Positions 1-6,583 of a DNA stretch of 9,158 nt are shown here, piece after piece. The stretch lies in contig JABDLH010000105.1 in assembly GCA_013003145.1 (NCBI GenBank), forward strand, positions 1 through 9,158. The letters run 5' to 3'. Below the pieces are notes generated by a model that worked only from the letters and a program-made list of their open reading frames with translations, had not been told where the DNA came from and searched no databases. Position numbers and translations under genes: made by a program. Position 1 is the stretch's first letter; each line of letters begins with the position of its first letter. This DNA is from Flavobacteriaceae bacterium. GTDB taxonomy: Bacteria > Bacteroidota > Bacteroidia > Flavobacteriales > Flavobacteriaceae.

Positions 1-1
1 G

Positions 2-180
<179 letters not shown>

Positions 181-210
181 AAACCCTTCCAGACCGGAAG
201 GGTTTTTTTT
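181..210 (+). terminator. Rho-independent terminator of tRNA-Ala
   Basis: A perfect 10-bp stem, AAACCCTTCC (181-190) with GGAAGGGTTT (196-205), closes a 5-nt loop AGACC. It runs into an uninterrupted T tract (203-210). It starts 1 base after the tRNA, so it defines the tRNA 3' trailer and insulates the downstream SDR gene. Confidence 0.93.
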
Positions 211-262
211 ATGCCTACTGTTCAAGCAGCCTTCCAGGATAAAATAAGCTCCATACGAAAAC

Positions 263-294
263 TAAGTACGCTTTACCCACGCCTGTTGTACTTA
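263..294. repeat. 7-bp inverted repeat in the spacer upstream of the SDR gene
   Basis: TAAGTAC (263-269) and GTACTTA (288-294) are perfect inverted repeats with an 18-nt spacer. They lie in the 157-bp stretch between the tRNA terminator and the SDR start, about 75-105 bases before the ATG. They could be a two-half-site operator or a weak hairpin. In an AT-rich spacer, a 7-bp match may also be chance. I see no other gene or clear promoter between 211 and 367. Confidence 0.3.
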
Positions 295-367
295 TTTAAG
301 AAAAGTATAACGGTCACAATTTCAATCTCCACCCATCCCGGCTTATTTTAGAGGAAAAGCAGAACAT

Positions 368-1081
368 ATGAAAGACTTAAAAGATAAAGTAGCCTACATC
401 ACCGGAGGATCTAAAGGAATAGGGTACGGAGTAGCAGAAAGGCTGTTAGAGGCCGGGATGAGAGTAGCGATAAGTGGTCGTAAGCTGGATGGAGTTCAGA
501 AGGCGGCGGACAAACTGGGAAAGTCAGACCGAGTACTGGCCATAGCTTCTGACGTGACCAAACTTGAGGATGAAAAGAAAGCCGCTGCTAAAATTTTGGA
601 TACCTGGGGGCAGATAGATGTAGTACTGGCTAATGCCGGGGTGGGACATTTTGCGGCCGTAGACGAATTGAGCGATTCCGATTGGCACCAGATGATCGAC
701 ACCAATTTAAACGGAGTGTTTCATACATTGAAGGCAACTGTCGATGCCCTGAAAAAGTCTGAAGGGTATTATATGACCCTTGCCAGCCTTGCAGGAACCA
801 ATTTCTTTGCATCCGGATCGGGTTATAATGCAACCAAATTTGGGGTAGTCGGATTTACACAGGCGGCAATGCTAGACCTGCGGCCCTATGGCATTAAAGT
901 ATCCACTATCATGCCCGGTTCTGTCGCAACTCATTTCAATGACCATCAACCTTCAGAGAAAGACGCCTGGAAGATCCAGCCCGAAGATATTGGGGAACTC
1001 GTATACGACCTGCTTAAAATGCACCCCAGGACTCTGCCGAGTAAGGTTGAGGTAAGACCAACACGTCCCGACAAAAAATAG
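368..1081 (+). CDS. Classical SDR family NAD(P)-dependent oxidoreductase
   Basis: This is a 237-residue cytosolic oxidoreductase of the classical short-chain dehydrogenase/reductase fold. The Rossmann glycine motif TGGSKGIG is at 12-19 and NAG at 89-91. The structural Asn is N113 (NLNG). Ser140, Tyr153 and Lys157 (YNATK) complete the catalytic tetrad, and the PG of the post-catalytic loop is at 183-184. Arg38 just after strand 2 (SGRK) suggests NADP(H) preference. D62 in the SDVT segment fits adenine-ring contact. Length is normal, with no fusion or signal peptide. The family reduces or oxidises very varied alcohols and ketones, including 3-oxoacyl-ACP, so the substrate cannot be called. The ATG start sits 13 bases after an AGAGG stretch and gives a normal N-terminus. 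The gene is monocistronic and converges with addB. Confidence 0.93.
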   Translation: MKDLKDKVAYITGGSKGIGYGVAERLLEAGMRVAISGRKLDGVQKAADKLGKSDRVLAIASDVTKLEDEKKAAAKILDTWGQIDVVLANAGVGHFAAVDELSDSDWHQMIDTNLNGVFHTLKATVDALKKSEGYYMTLASLAGTNFFASGSGYNATKFGVVGFTQAAMLDLRPYGIKVSTIMPGSVATHFNDHQPSEKDAWKIQPEDIGELVYDLLKMHPRTLPSKVEVRPTRPDKK

Positions 1082-1083
1082 GT

Positions 1084-3834
1084 TCAGTCAGACCTTTCGG
1101 TGAAAGGGATAGCGGGGTTACAGATCTCGAGTAACAACTTATGCAGTTGCAATTGAAAAGAGCTCAGTGTGTCCCCGTTTATGGTGAAATTTTTGTCCTT
1201 AATGCTGGAATGTGATGATTTCTTGGTGGCAAAACGAATGAGCCCGGAATTCAGACTTTTAAAAGCTATAATCCCCGCTTCCATATCGGAGGTGGGGTTT
1301 TCTTTGTGATACATATAGGCATAGGCCAGTAATTGGAAAGCCTTGTTGTATTTTTCTTCGCTGACCAGGTCATCCCAGTGTATTAATTCAGTGTTCCCAC
1401 TGCTGGCCTGCCCGGTTTTATAGTCTATGATTCTCAGGATACCGTCAAATTCATCAATCCTGTCAATCTGCCCCCTCAGGTGAACAGGGTAGGAGATACC
1501 GGGAACTTCTACGGGAACCTTCATATTTTTTTCAAGCCCGATGATCCTGATTTTATGATGTTCTGCATCTTTTTTCTCCATGCTGATAAAACGCTCCAGG
1601 TATCTTATGATTACATGATATACGATAAGGTTCTGCCCATACGATATATCCACTTCTCCGTAGTTCGTTGCATAGGCCTCACGAACTGTTTTTTCAATCT
1701 TGCCGTGTAATTGTTCCAGAGCTTGTGGACTAAGGTACTCCCCGATAAATGGCGTATAAAGAGCCTCAAGACTGTCATGAACGATGGTCCCGAAAACACT
1801 GGCTGAAACGGTTTCTTCAACCTCCTCTACATCCTGTATACCCAGCACGGACTTCCTGTAAAAGGTCAGCGGATCGCGAATGTAGTTGGTCAGGGATGTA
1901 GGCGAGAATCCTTTTGCAGCGATGTCTTTTAATCGCTCCTGTAAAAGCGGGTCCTTGGTAATAGTGACAGGGGTATGGAGATCCGGTTTGATATCAGGGC
2001 TTGCAAGCTGCTCTTCTACCACGGTATTTGGTGGAGGATCTGAGAGTAATTGTGAGATAAGCCTGCTTTTTTCTCCTCCTTCAAGAGTGTCGGGAACCGA
2101 GTTATAGATCAAGTATACTTTTTTTGCCCGTTGCAGCAACCTGTAAAAGTGATAGGAATACACAGCATCTTTCTCTTTATAGGTCGGAAGGCCAAATGAT
2201 CGTTTGATATCAAATGGGATCAGAGAATTATGAGCTTTCCCAGAAGGTAAGATACCTTCATTGACCGAGGTCAGAATAACGGTATCAAAATCGAGATTCC
2301 TGCTTTCAAGCATTCCCATCACTTGCAGTCCTTCTAAAGGTTCGCCACGAAAATCGACGGTTTCTGATTCCAACAGAGACCGATAAAGGCTTTCCAGGGT
2401 ACGCAGGTCGTTAATCTCTGTATAGGTTTGCAGGTGGGTTTCTAATTCATTGAAAAGGGTATAAAACCCATACAGGTACTCAAGGGCCAGGAATTGTTCG
2501 TTCTGCTGGAAATAATTCTTTAAAGTGCTGATCAGCTCGGTGCATTTAGCAAGAAAGATCTTCGGGTTGTTAGCCTCCTCAAAGAAAAGCAGGGAAAGCA
2601 TGTGTGGATGCGCACCGGTTTCATCTGCCAATTTCTGCTGGTCGAGAAAACTCAGGTTCTTTTCTTTGATAGCCTGCTGTATATGCTGGGTTCCCCCGGA
2701 AGGATCCGCAGTGTTGAGTAAGGCGACATAGGGGTGAGAAAGTAAGGCAAGCACATTCTTGTAATACCAGCCAATAGATATCTTATCCAGGTGTAGTGCA
2801 AACAACTGGTTAAACAGGCCGGCGACGGGTGTCTTACGCAAAGGGTATCCCATAGTAATATTGATAGGGCCAATGCTGTCTGGTAAGGCATGTACCAAAG
2901 GGTTCAGCAAACCTTCGTCACCCAGGACAACCGCTGTTCTGCTTCTTTCTGAAACTCTTTCTTCCCGTAACAGGGAGGACACGTATTTCACCTGGGAGAC
3001 ATTTTTGGGCACCCCGATTACGCGAATATGTTTAGCCCCGGAAAAATTATCCTGTAGACCGGCCAGGAAGTTTTCTTTAAAATACGGCCATCTCTGGCGA
3101 TATGATCTGATAAAGTGCCCGGCTTCATGCTGGGTGTCATCGATAAAGTATGGATCAGCATCCCAATAGATCTCTGCTTTATTCTCACCCAGCAAGAATT
3201 GGATGATTTCAGATTCTGCTTTGTTCAGGGCGTTGAACCCAATAAAAATATGATGGTCGCCTGGATATTGTTCTGTGTAGGTCTTAATCTTTTCACACGC
3301 TGTCCTGTACACCATACCCTGGTAGCCGAGGCCCTGGCGTTGCAGGCGGGTATAGAAGAGCCGGTAGATGTCTTGTAATTGACTCCAGAACCGGAGATAA
3401 TTCTTGATCATTGGGGTCTGGTCTTCGCCGGCAGACCAGTGTTCAATTTCTCTCGCTGAACTGAGGTAAGAAAAAAGCTCCGAAGCCGGAACCAGGTACC
3501 GGTCTATTTCATTAAAGTCCTGGAGCAGGAGCTGGCCCCACTTAGAAAACTGGTAAAAACTTTCATGGTCCCCCGTCTGGGCTTCCCGATAACTGGAATA
3601 TAATTCAAAGAGTAAATGGGTATTCGTAGCGTATTTAAGACCCGAGAGTTCCTCGATAAAGGTCTCAATACTGTAGATGCGGGGAGCAAAAATGGTCTTT
3701 TTTACGGATTTCCTCAGGTAATCCTGCAGGTAACTACCTGCTCGTTTACTGGGCAGTATAAAGACAATGTCGGAAAGTGAGGAATGTTTTTCAAGGCTCT
3801 TGGCAACGACCTCTTCGAGGAAACTTTTATGCAT
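1084..3834 (-). CDS. addB: AddB-like helicase-nuclease subunit, PD-(D/E)XK nuclease family
   Basis: This 916-residue protein is the likely partner of AddA in end resection of double-strand breaks. The N-terminus ILPSKRAGSYL (26-36) matches the AddB start, but at the place where Firmicutes AddB has a Walker A loop there is none. The middle has the AddB-like FIGFNALNKAE (197-207) and NLDFDTVILTSVNEGILPSG (513-532), remnants of an SF1 helicase fold. The C-terminal nuclease domain begins at FSPTSLTNYIRDPLTFY (643-659). It continues with GTIVH (H686), GQIDRID (D791), IIDYKTG (D804, K806) and QLLAY (Q834, Y838), so all active-site motifs are present. The Cys of the usual CP..FY block is Asp654, and the C-terminal Cys cluster is missing, so no 4Fe-4S site is expected. 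The gene starts 11 nt after the ompA-like gene's terminator. The ATG is supported by the N-terminal motif and by AAGG before it. RexB-type naming is an alternative. Confidence 0.85.
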   Translation of the reverse strand: MHKSFLEEVVAKSLEKHSSLSDIVFILPSKRAGSYLQDYLRKSVKKTIFAPRIYSIETFIEELSGLKYATNTHLLFELYSSYREAQTGDHESFYQFSKWGQLLLQDFNEIDRYLVPASELFSYLSSAREIEHWSAGEDQTPMIKNYLRFWSQLQDIYRLFYTRLQRQGLGYQGMVYRTACEKIKTYTEQYPGDHHIFIGFNALNKAESEIIQFLLGENKAEIYWDADPYFIDDTQHEAGHFIRSYRQRWPYFKENFLAGLQDNFSGAKHIRVIGVPKNVSQVKYVSSLLREERVSERSRTAVVLGDEGLLNPLVHALPDSIGPINITMGYPLRKTPVAGLFNQLFALHLDKISIGWYYKNVLALLSHPYVALLNTADPSGGTQHIQQAIKEKNLSFLDQQKLADETGAHPHMLSLLFFEEANNPKIFLAKCTELISTLKNYFQQNEQFLALEYLYGFYTLFNELETHLQTYTEINDLRTLESLYRSLLESETVDFRGEPLEGLQVMGMLESRNLDFDTVILTSVNEGILPSGKAHNSLIPFDIKRSFGLPTYKEKDAVYSYHFYRLLQRAKKVYLIYNSVPDTLEGGEKSRLISQLLSDPPPNTVVEEQLASPDIKPDLHTPVTITKDPLLQERLKDIAAKGFSPTSLTNYIRDPLTFYRKSVLGIQDVEEVEETVSASVFGTIVHDSLEALYTPFIGEYLSPQALEQLHGKIEKTVREAYATNYGEVDISYGQNLIVYHVIIRYLERFISMEKKDAEHHKIRIIGLEKNMKVPVEVPGISYPVHLRGQIDRIDEFDGILRIIDYKTGQASSGNTELIHWDDLVSEEKYNKAFQLLAYAYMYHKENPTSDMEAGIIAFKSLNSGLIRFATKKSSHSSIKDKNFTINGDTLSSFQLQLHKLLLEICNPAIPFTERSD

Positions 3835-3845
3835 GCCTTAAAAAT

Positions 3846-3874
3846 AAAAAAAGCTCCGCAATTGCGGAGCTTTT
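3846..3874 (-). terminator. Rho-independent terminator of the ompA-like gene
   Basis: A perfect palindrome, GCTCCGC (3853-3859), AATT loop, GCGGAGC (3864-3870), has AAAA/TTTT flanks that extend the stem. On the - strand the stem is followed by seven T, an A and more T, a strong U tract. On the + strand the tract is only TTTT followed by AAATTT, so termination should act mainly leftward. It lies 23 nt after the ompA-like stop codon and ends 11 nt before the addB ATG. Confidence 0.9.
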
Positions 3875-3897
3875 AAATTTATATAGATGGGTAAATC

Positions 3898-5271
3898 TTA
3901 CTCTTTAACTAAGTTGATCTCAACCCTTCTGTTCTGAGCTCTACCAGCCCTAGTGTTGTTAGTAGCGATCGGCTTATCTTCACCGAAACCTTCAGCAGAT
4001 AACCTGAACTCATCTACTCCGTTGTTCACTAAGTACTCTTTCACAGAAAGTGCACGAGCTTCAGAAAGACTCTTGTTCAATTTGTTGCTACCAGTGCTGT
4101 CTGTGTGACCTTCAACTGTGAATTTAGCAGTTGGGTACTCGTTCAGAATCTCGATGATGTCAGCAAGAACAGGCTCTGATGCTTCTTGGATACTTGATTT
4201 TCCAAGATCGAAAAGGATTGTTCTGGCGTACTCATTTAATTGCTTCTGAACTTCTTCAGTTACTTCTGGGCAACCTTCGTTGGCAACAGTACCGGCAGTT
4301 TCAGGACACTTGTCATCTTTGTCAAGTACACCGTCATTGTCGCTGTCTGGCCATGGGCATCCGTTGTTTTCAGATGGACCAGCTTCGTTAGGACACTCAT
4401 CATCCTTATCAGCTACACCGTCTCCGTCAGCATCAGGGCATCCGGCAAGAGCAGCAAGACCGGCTTCAGCAGGACAAGCATCATCTTTATCAGCTACACC
4501 ATCACCGTCTTGGTCAGGGCATCCGTTCATTTCCATAGATCCGGCTTCGTTAGGACAAGCATCTTTGCTGTCTTCGATTCCGTCACCGTCAGCATCAGGA
4601 CATCCGTTGAACGCTTCAAGTCCAGGTACTTCAGGACAAGCATCGTCTTTGTCATAGATTCCGTCACCATCAGTATCAGTTCCACCGAACTTGATAGAAA
4701 CACCAGCCATGTGCTGGAAATGCTTTACTAAGTAATCCTCGAAAGAATGCTTGTAAGAAGACTGAAGTGTAAGACCGAAGTTGTCAGAGAACCAAAGGTT
4801 AAAACCAACGCCTCCGTTAACAGTTCCGGCTCCTACTTCGTCAACCCAAGTATAACCACCACCGATCTCAACGAAAGGATCGATCATAGTGTCATCCAGG
4901 AATGCATATTTAATAGTACCATCTACAGCGTAGTGAGACAGGTCGTCAACACGTACATCTCCTAGGTTGCTGATCCTGTTCAAAGAACCACGCACACCTA
5001 CAGCGAAGTTGTCACCAACCGAGCGGCTAACAGCGATGTAAGATACGGACGGAAGAATGTTCCAGTGGTCATTTGCATTGAAATATTCGCTTCCGAAAGT
5101 TCCTGCTTCAAAGCCGAAGTTGGCTTGGGCATCTTCAGCACCGGTTGGATACACATCTATAGCGTTCACACCAAAGCTTACCTGCCAAGGATTATTTTCA
5201 TCTTGCGCTTGTAGGTTGTTAAACCCAATAAAAAGTAGGCCAACAACTAATAATCTGCTAAGCTGTTTCAT
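3898..5271 (-). CDS. OmpA family outer-membrane protein with thrombospondin type 3 repeats
   Basis: This abundant-type outer-membrane protein probably ties the outer membrane to peptidoglycan. I start at ATG 5271 (457 residues). It opens with Lys, Arg and a hydrophobic core and has a likely signal peptidase I site after LQA (residue 22). Residues 23 to about 197 are Gly- and aromatic-rich alternating segments, as in an 8-strand beta-barrel. Residues 199-335 hold five Ca-binding type 3 repeats (D.DGDG..D..D.CP, two Cys each). Residues about 343-457 are the OmpA C-terminal domain: [23 protein letters not shown] and a final [10 protein letters not shown]. Asp391 and Arg406 have the spacing of the diaminopimelate-binding pair. 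It has its own consensus promoter and terminator, so it is likely a strongly expressed single gene between kbl and addB. OprF/OmpA-type naming would be equivalent; a specific paralogue cannot be chosen. Confidence 0.94.
   Translation of the reverse strand: MKQLSRLLVVGLLFIGFNNLQAQDENNPWQVSFGVNAIDVYPTGAEDAQANFGFEAGTFGSEYFNANDHWNILPSVSYIAVSRSVGDNFAVGVRGSLNRISNLGDVRVDDLSHYAVDGTIKYAFLDDTMIDPFVEIGGGYTWVDEVGAGTVNGGVGFNLWFSDNFGLTLQSSYKHSFEDYLVKHFQHMAGVSIKFGGTDTDGDGIYDKDDACPEVPGLEAFNGCPDADGDGIEDSKDACPNEAGSMEMNGCPDQDGDGVADKDDACPAEAGLAALAGCPDADGDGVADKDDECPNEAGPSENNGCPWPDSDNDGVLDKDDKCPETAGTVANEGCPEVTEEVQKQLNEYARTILFDLGKSSIQEASEPVLADIIEILNEYPTAKFTVEGHTDSTGSNKLNKSLSEARALSVKEYLVNNGVDEFRLSAEGFGEDKPIATNNTRAGRAQNRRVEINLVKE
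4267..4677 (-). repeat. Five tandem 81-bp units encoding thrombospondin type 3 repeats
   Basis: Inside the ompA-like gene, five in-frame units of 27 codons encode D.D.DG..D..D.CP....G....GCP. Only unit 4 differs in length, carrying two extra codons (Trp-Pro, 4348-4353) before unit 5. Units 3 and 4 share an identical DGVADKDD core and similar DNA there. The units divide the barrel from the peptidoglycan-binding domain. Ca binding by the Asp ladder is family knowledge. The number of units could vary between strains by slippage or unequal recombination. Confidence 0.9.
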
Positions 5272-5305
5272 GTTCAAAATTTTAAGTTTAAGTGTTTATT
5301 AGACG

Positions 5306-5336
5306 CAAATGTAAGTTGTTAAAAATTATTAACAAA
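5306..5336 (-). promoter_or_regulatory. Consensus Bacteroidota promoter of the ompA-like gene
   Basis: Read on the - strand, TTTG (5336-5333) is followed by exactly 19 nt and then TACATTTG (5313-5306). This is a full match to the Bacteroidota primary-sigma promoter TTTG-N19-TAnnTTTG. Transcription should start near 5298-5301, giving a leader of about 30 nt that is A/T-rich and lacks a Shine-Dalgarno, as is usual for the phylum. An A-rich tract (about 5341-5358) just upstream could act as an UP-like element. Confidence 0.85.
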
Positions 5337-5384
5337 ATCAATTTATTATTTTTTTTAACGCTTTTACGGGTGGAAAATAACGGT

Positions 5385-6578
5385 TTAAATAATTTCTAAA
5401 GCCTTGCCAACCTCTTTAAATGCAAGGATTGCGCGATCTAAATGTTCTTTTTTATGGGCCGCACTCAATTGAACCCTGATGCGCGCCTTGCCTTTTGGTA
5501 CTACCGGATAGAAAAAACCGATCACATAGATGCCTTTTTCCAGTAACATATTGGCCATCTTCTGGGAGAGCTTTGCGTCGTACAACATTACCGGTACAAT
5601 AGCCGAGTCTCCGTCTATAATATCAAAGCCCGCATCTTTGATTCCTTTCTTAAAATAACGAGTATTTTCCTCAAGCTGATCCCTGAGTTCTGTGCTATTG
5701 CTCAGCATGTCAAAAACCTTGATCGAGGCTCCTACAATGGCCGGAGCCAGGGAATTGGAGAAAAGATAGGGCCTGGAGCGTTGCCTCAGGAGTTCGATGA
5801 TCTCCTTCTTACCCGTGGTATAACCGCCCATAGCACCACCCATTGCCTTGCCCAGGGTCCCGGTGATGATATCAATCCTGTCCATAACGCCTTTTTCTTC
5901 CAGGGTACCACGTCCTGTTTCACCAATAAAACCGGTGGCATGGCATTCGTCAATCATGACCAGGGCGTCATATTTATCCGCTAAATCACAAATTTCGTCC
6001 AGTGGAGCCACCAGGCCATCCATGGAGAAAACTCCATCGGTCACGATAAGCTTAAAACGGGCACCATCCTCGTTGGCCTGCTTTAACTGCTTTTCCAAGT
6101 CTTCCATATTATTATTAGCGTACCTGTACCGGCCGGCTTTACACAGGCGCACTCCATCGATAATAGAAGCGTGATTCAGGGAGTCCGAAATAATGGCATC
6201 TTCTGCCGTGAGCAAGGGTTCAAAAATCCCACCGTTGGCATCAAAACAAGCTGCGTATAAAATCGTGTCTTCTGTACCGTAATATTCCGCGATCTTATTC
6301 TCCAGCTCTTTATGGATGTCCTGGGTTCCGCAAATGAATCTTACGGATGACATTCCAAACCCATGACTGTCCATGGTGTCTTTGGCCGCCTGTACTACTT
6401 CTGGATGCGAGGATAGCCCCAGGTAGTTGTTCGCGCAGAAATTGATCACCTCCTGCCCGGTAGATATTTTTATTACTGCATCCTGTGGGCTGGTAATGAT
6501 TCGCTCTTCTTTGTAAAGCCCGGCTTCTTTGATTTCTGCCAGTTCCTTTTGTAAATGATCTTTAATTTTTCCGTACAT
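5385..6578 (-). CDS. kbl: Glycine C-acetyltransferase (2-amino-3-ketobutyrate CoA ligase)
   Basis: This PLP enzyme cleaves 2-amino-3-ketobutyrate with CoA into glycine and acetyl-CoA, the second step of threonine breakdown by threonine dehydrogenase. The 397 residues match the usual length and align end to end, from memory, with E. coli Kbl: EERIITS (25-31), [10 protein letters not shown] (46-55), [16 protein letters not shown] (71-86), LNHASIIDG (134-142), DGVFSMDG (181-188), then TGTLGKA with the Schiff-base Lys244. Asp210 (pyridine N), His136 (ring stacking) and His213 are present, as is the C-terminal [21 protein letters not shown] (355-375). The ECHATG form at 211-216 resembles animal GCAT more than the E. 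coli DSHAVG. KAPA synthase, ALA synthase and serine palmitoyltransferase are relatives but fit less well. The start lies 5 nt after the addA stop, so translation is probably coupled. No tdh is next to it. Confidence 0.96.
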   Translation of the reverse strand: MYGKIKDHLQKELAEIKEAGLYKEERIITSPQDAVIKISTGQEVINFCANNYLGLSSHPEVVQAAKDTMDSHGFGMSSVRFICGTQDIHKELENKIAEYYGTEDTILYAACFDANGGIFEPLLTAEDAIISDSLNHASIIDGVRLCKAGRYRYANNNMEDLEKQLKQANEDGARFKLIVTDGVFSMDGLVAPLDEICDLADKYDALVMIDECHATGFIGETGRGTLEEKGVMDRIDIITGTLGKAMGGAMGGYTTGKKEIIELLRQRSRPYLFSNSLAPAIVGASIKVFDMLSNSTELRDQLEENTRYFKKGIKDAGFDIIDGDSAIVPVMLYDAKLSQKMANMLLEKGIYVIGFFYPVVPKGKARIRVQLSAAHKKEHLDRAILAFKEVGKALEII

Positions 6579-6583
6579 AGTTT

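Noticed and set aside
344..351. TATTTTAG as a -7 promoter element of the SDR gene
   Set aside because: It has one mismatch, but no TTTG lies 19 nt upstream (TTCA is there), and the leader would be only about 10 nt. Not supported as a promoter.
1093..1107. Hairpin CCTTTC-GGT-GAAAGG at the 3' end of addB as a shared terminator
   Set aside because: It lies inside the last codons of addB, has only 6 bp and a 3-nt loop, and no T tract follows on either strand.
4240..4731. Long + strand open frames of 163 and 125 codons opposite the ompA-like gene
   Set aside because: They are antisense to the type 3 repeats. Their Ser/Pro/Thr-rich periodic translation is a by-product of the repeated DGDG..D codons, and nothing suggests a start signal or a known domain.
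5275..5277. TTG at 5277 as the start of the ompA-like gene (two extra residues)
   Set aside because: The ATG at 5271 gives a standard signal peptide start (MKQLSRLL), and TTG starts are rare. The extra two codons add nothing.
5351..5384. Terminator after kbl
   Set aside because: Only short imperfect AAAA/TTTT and CG pairings can be drawn, with mismatches and bulges. Not enough to call.
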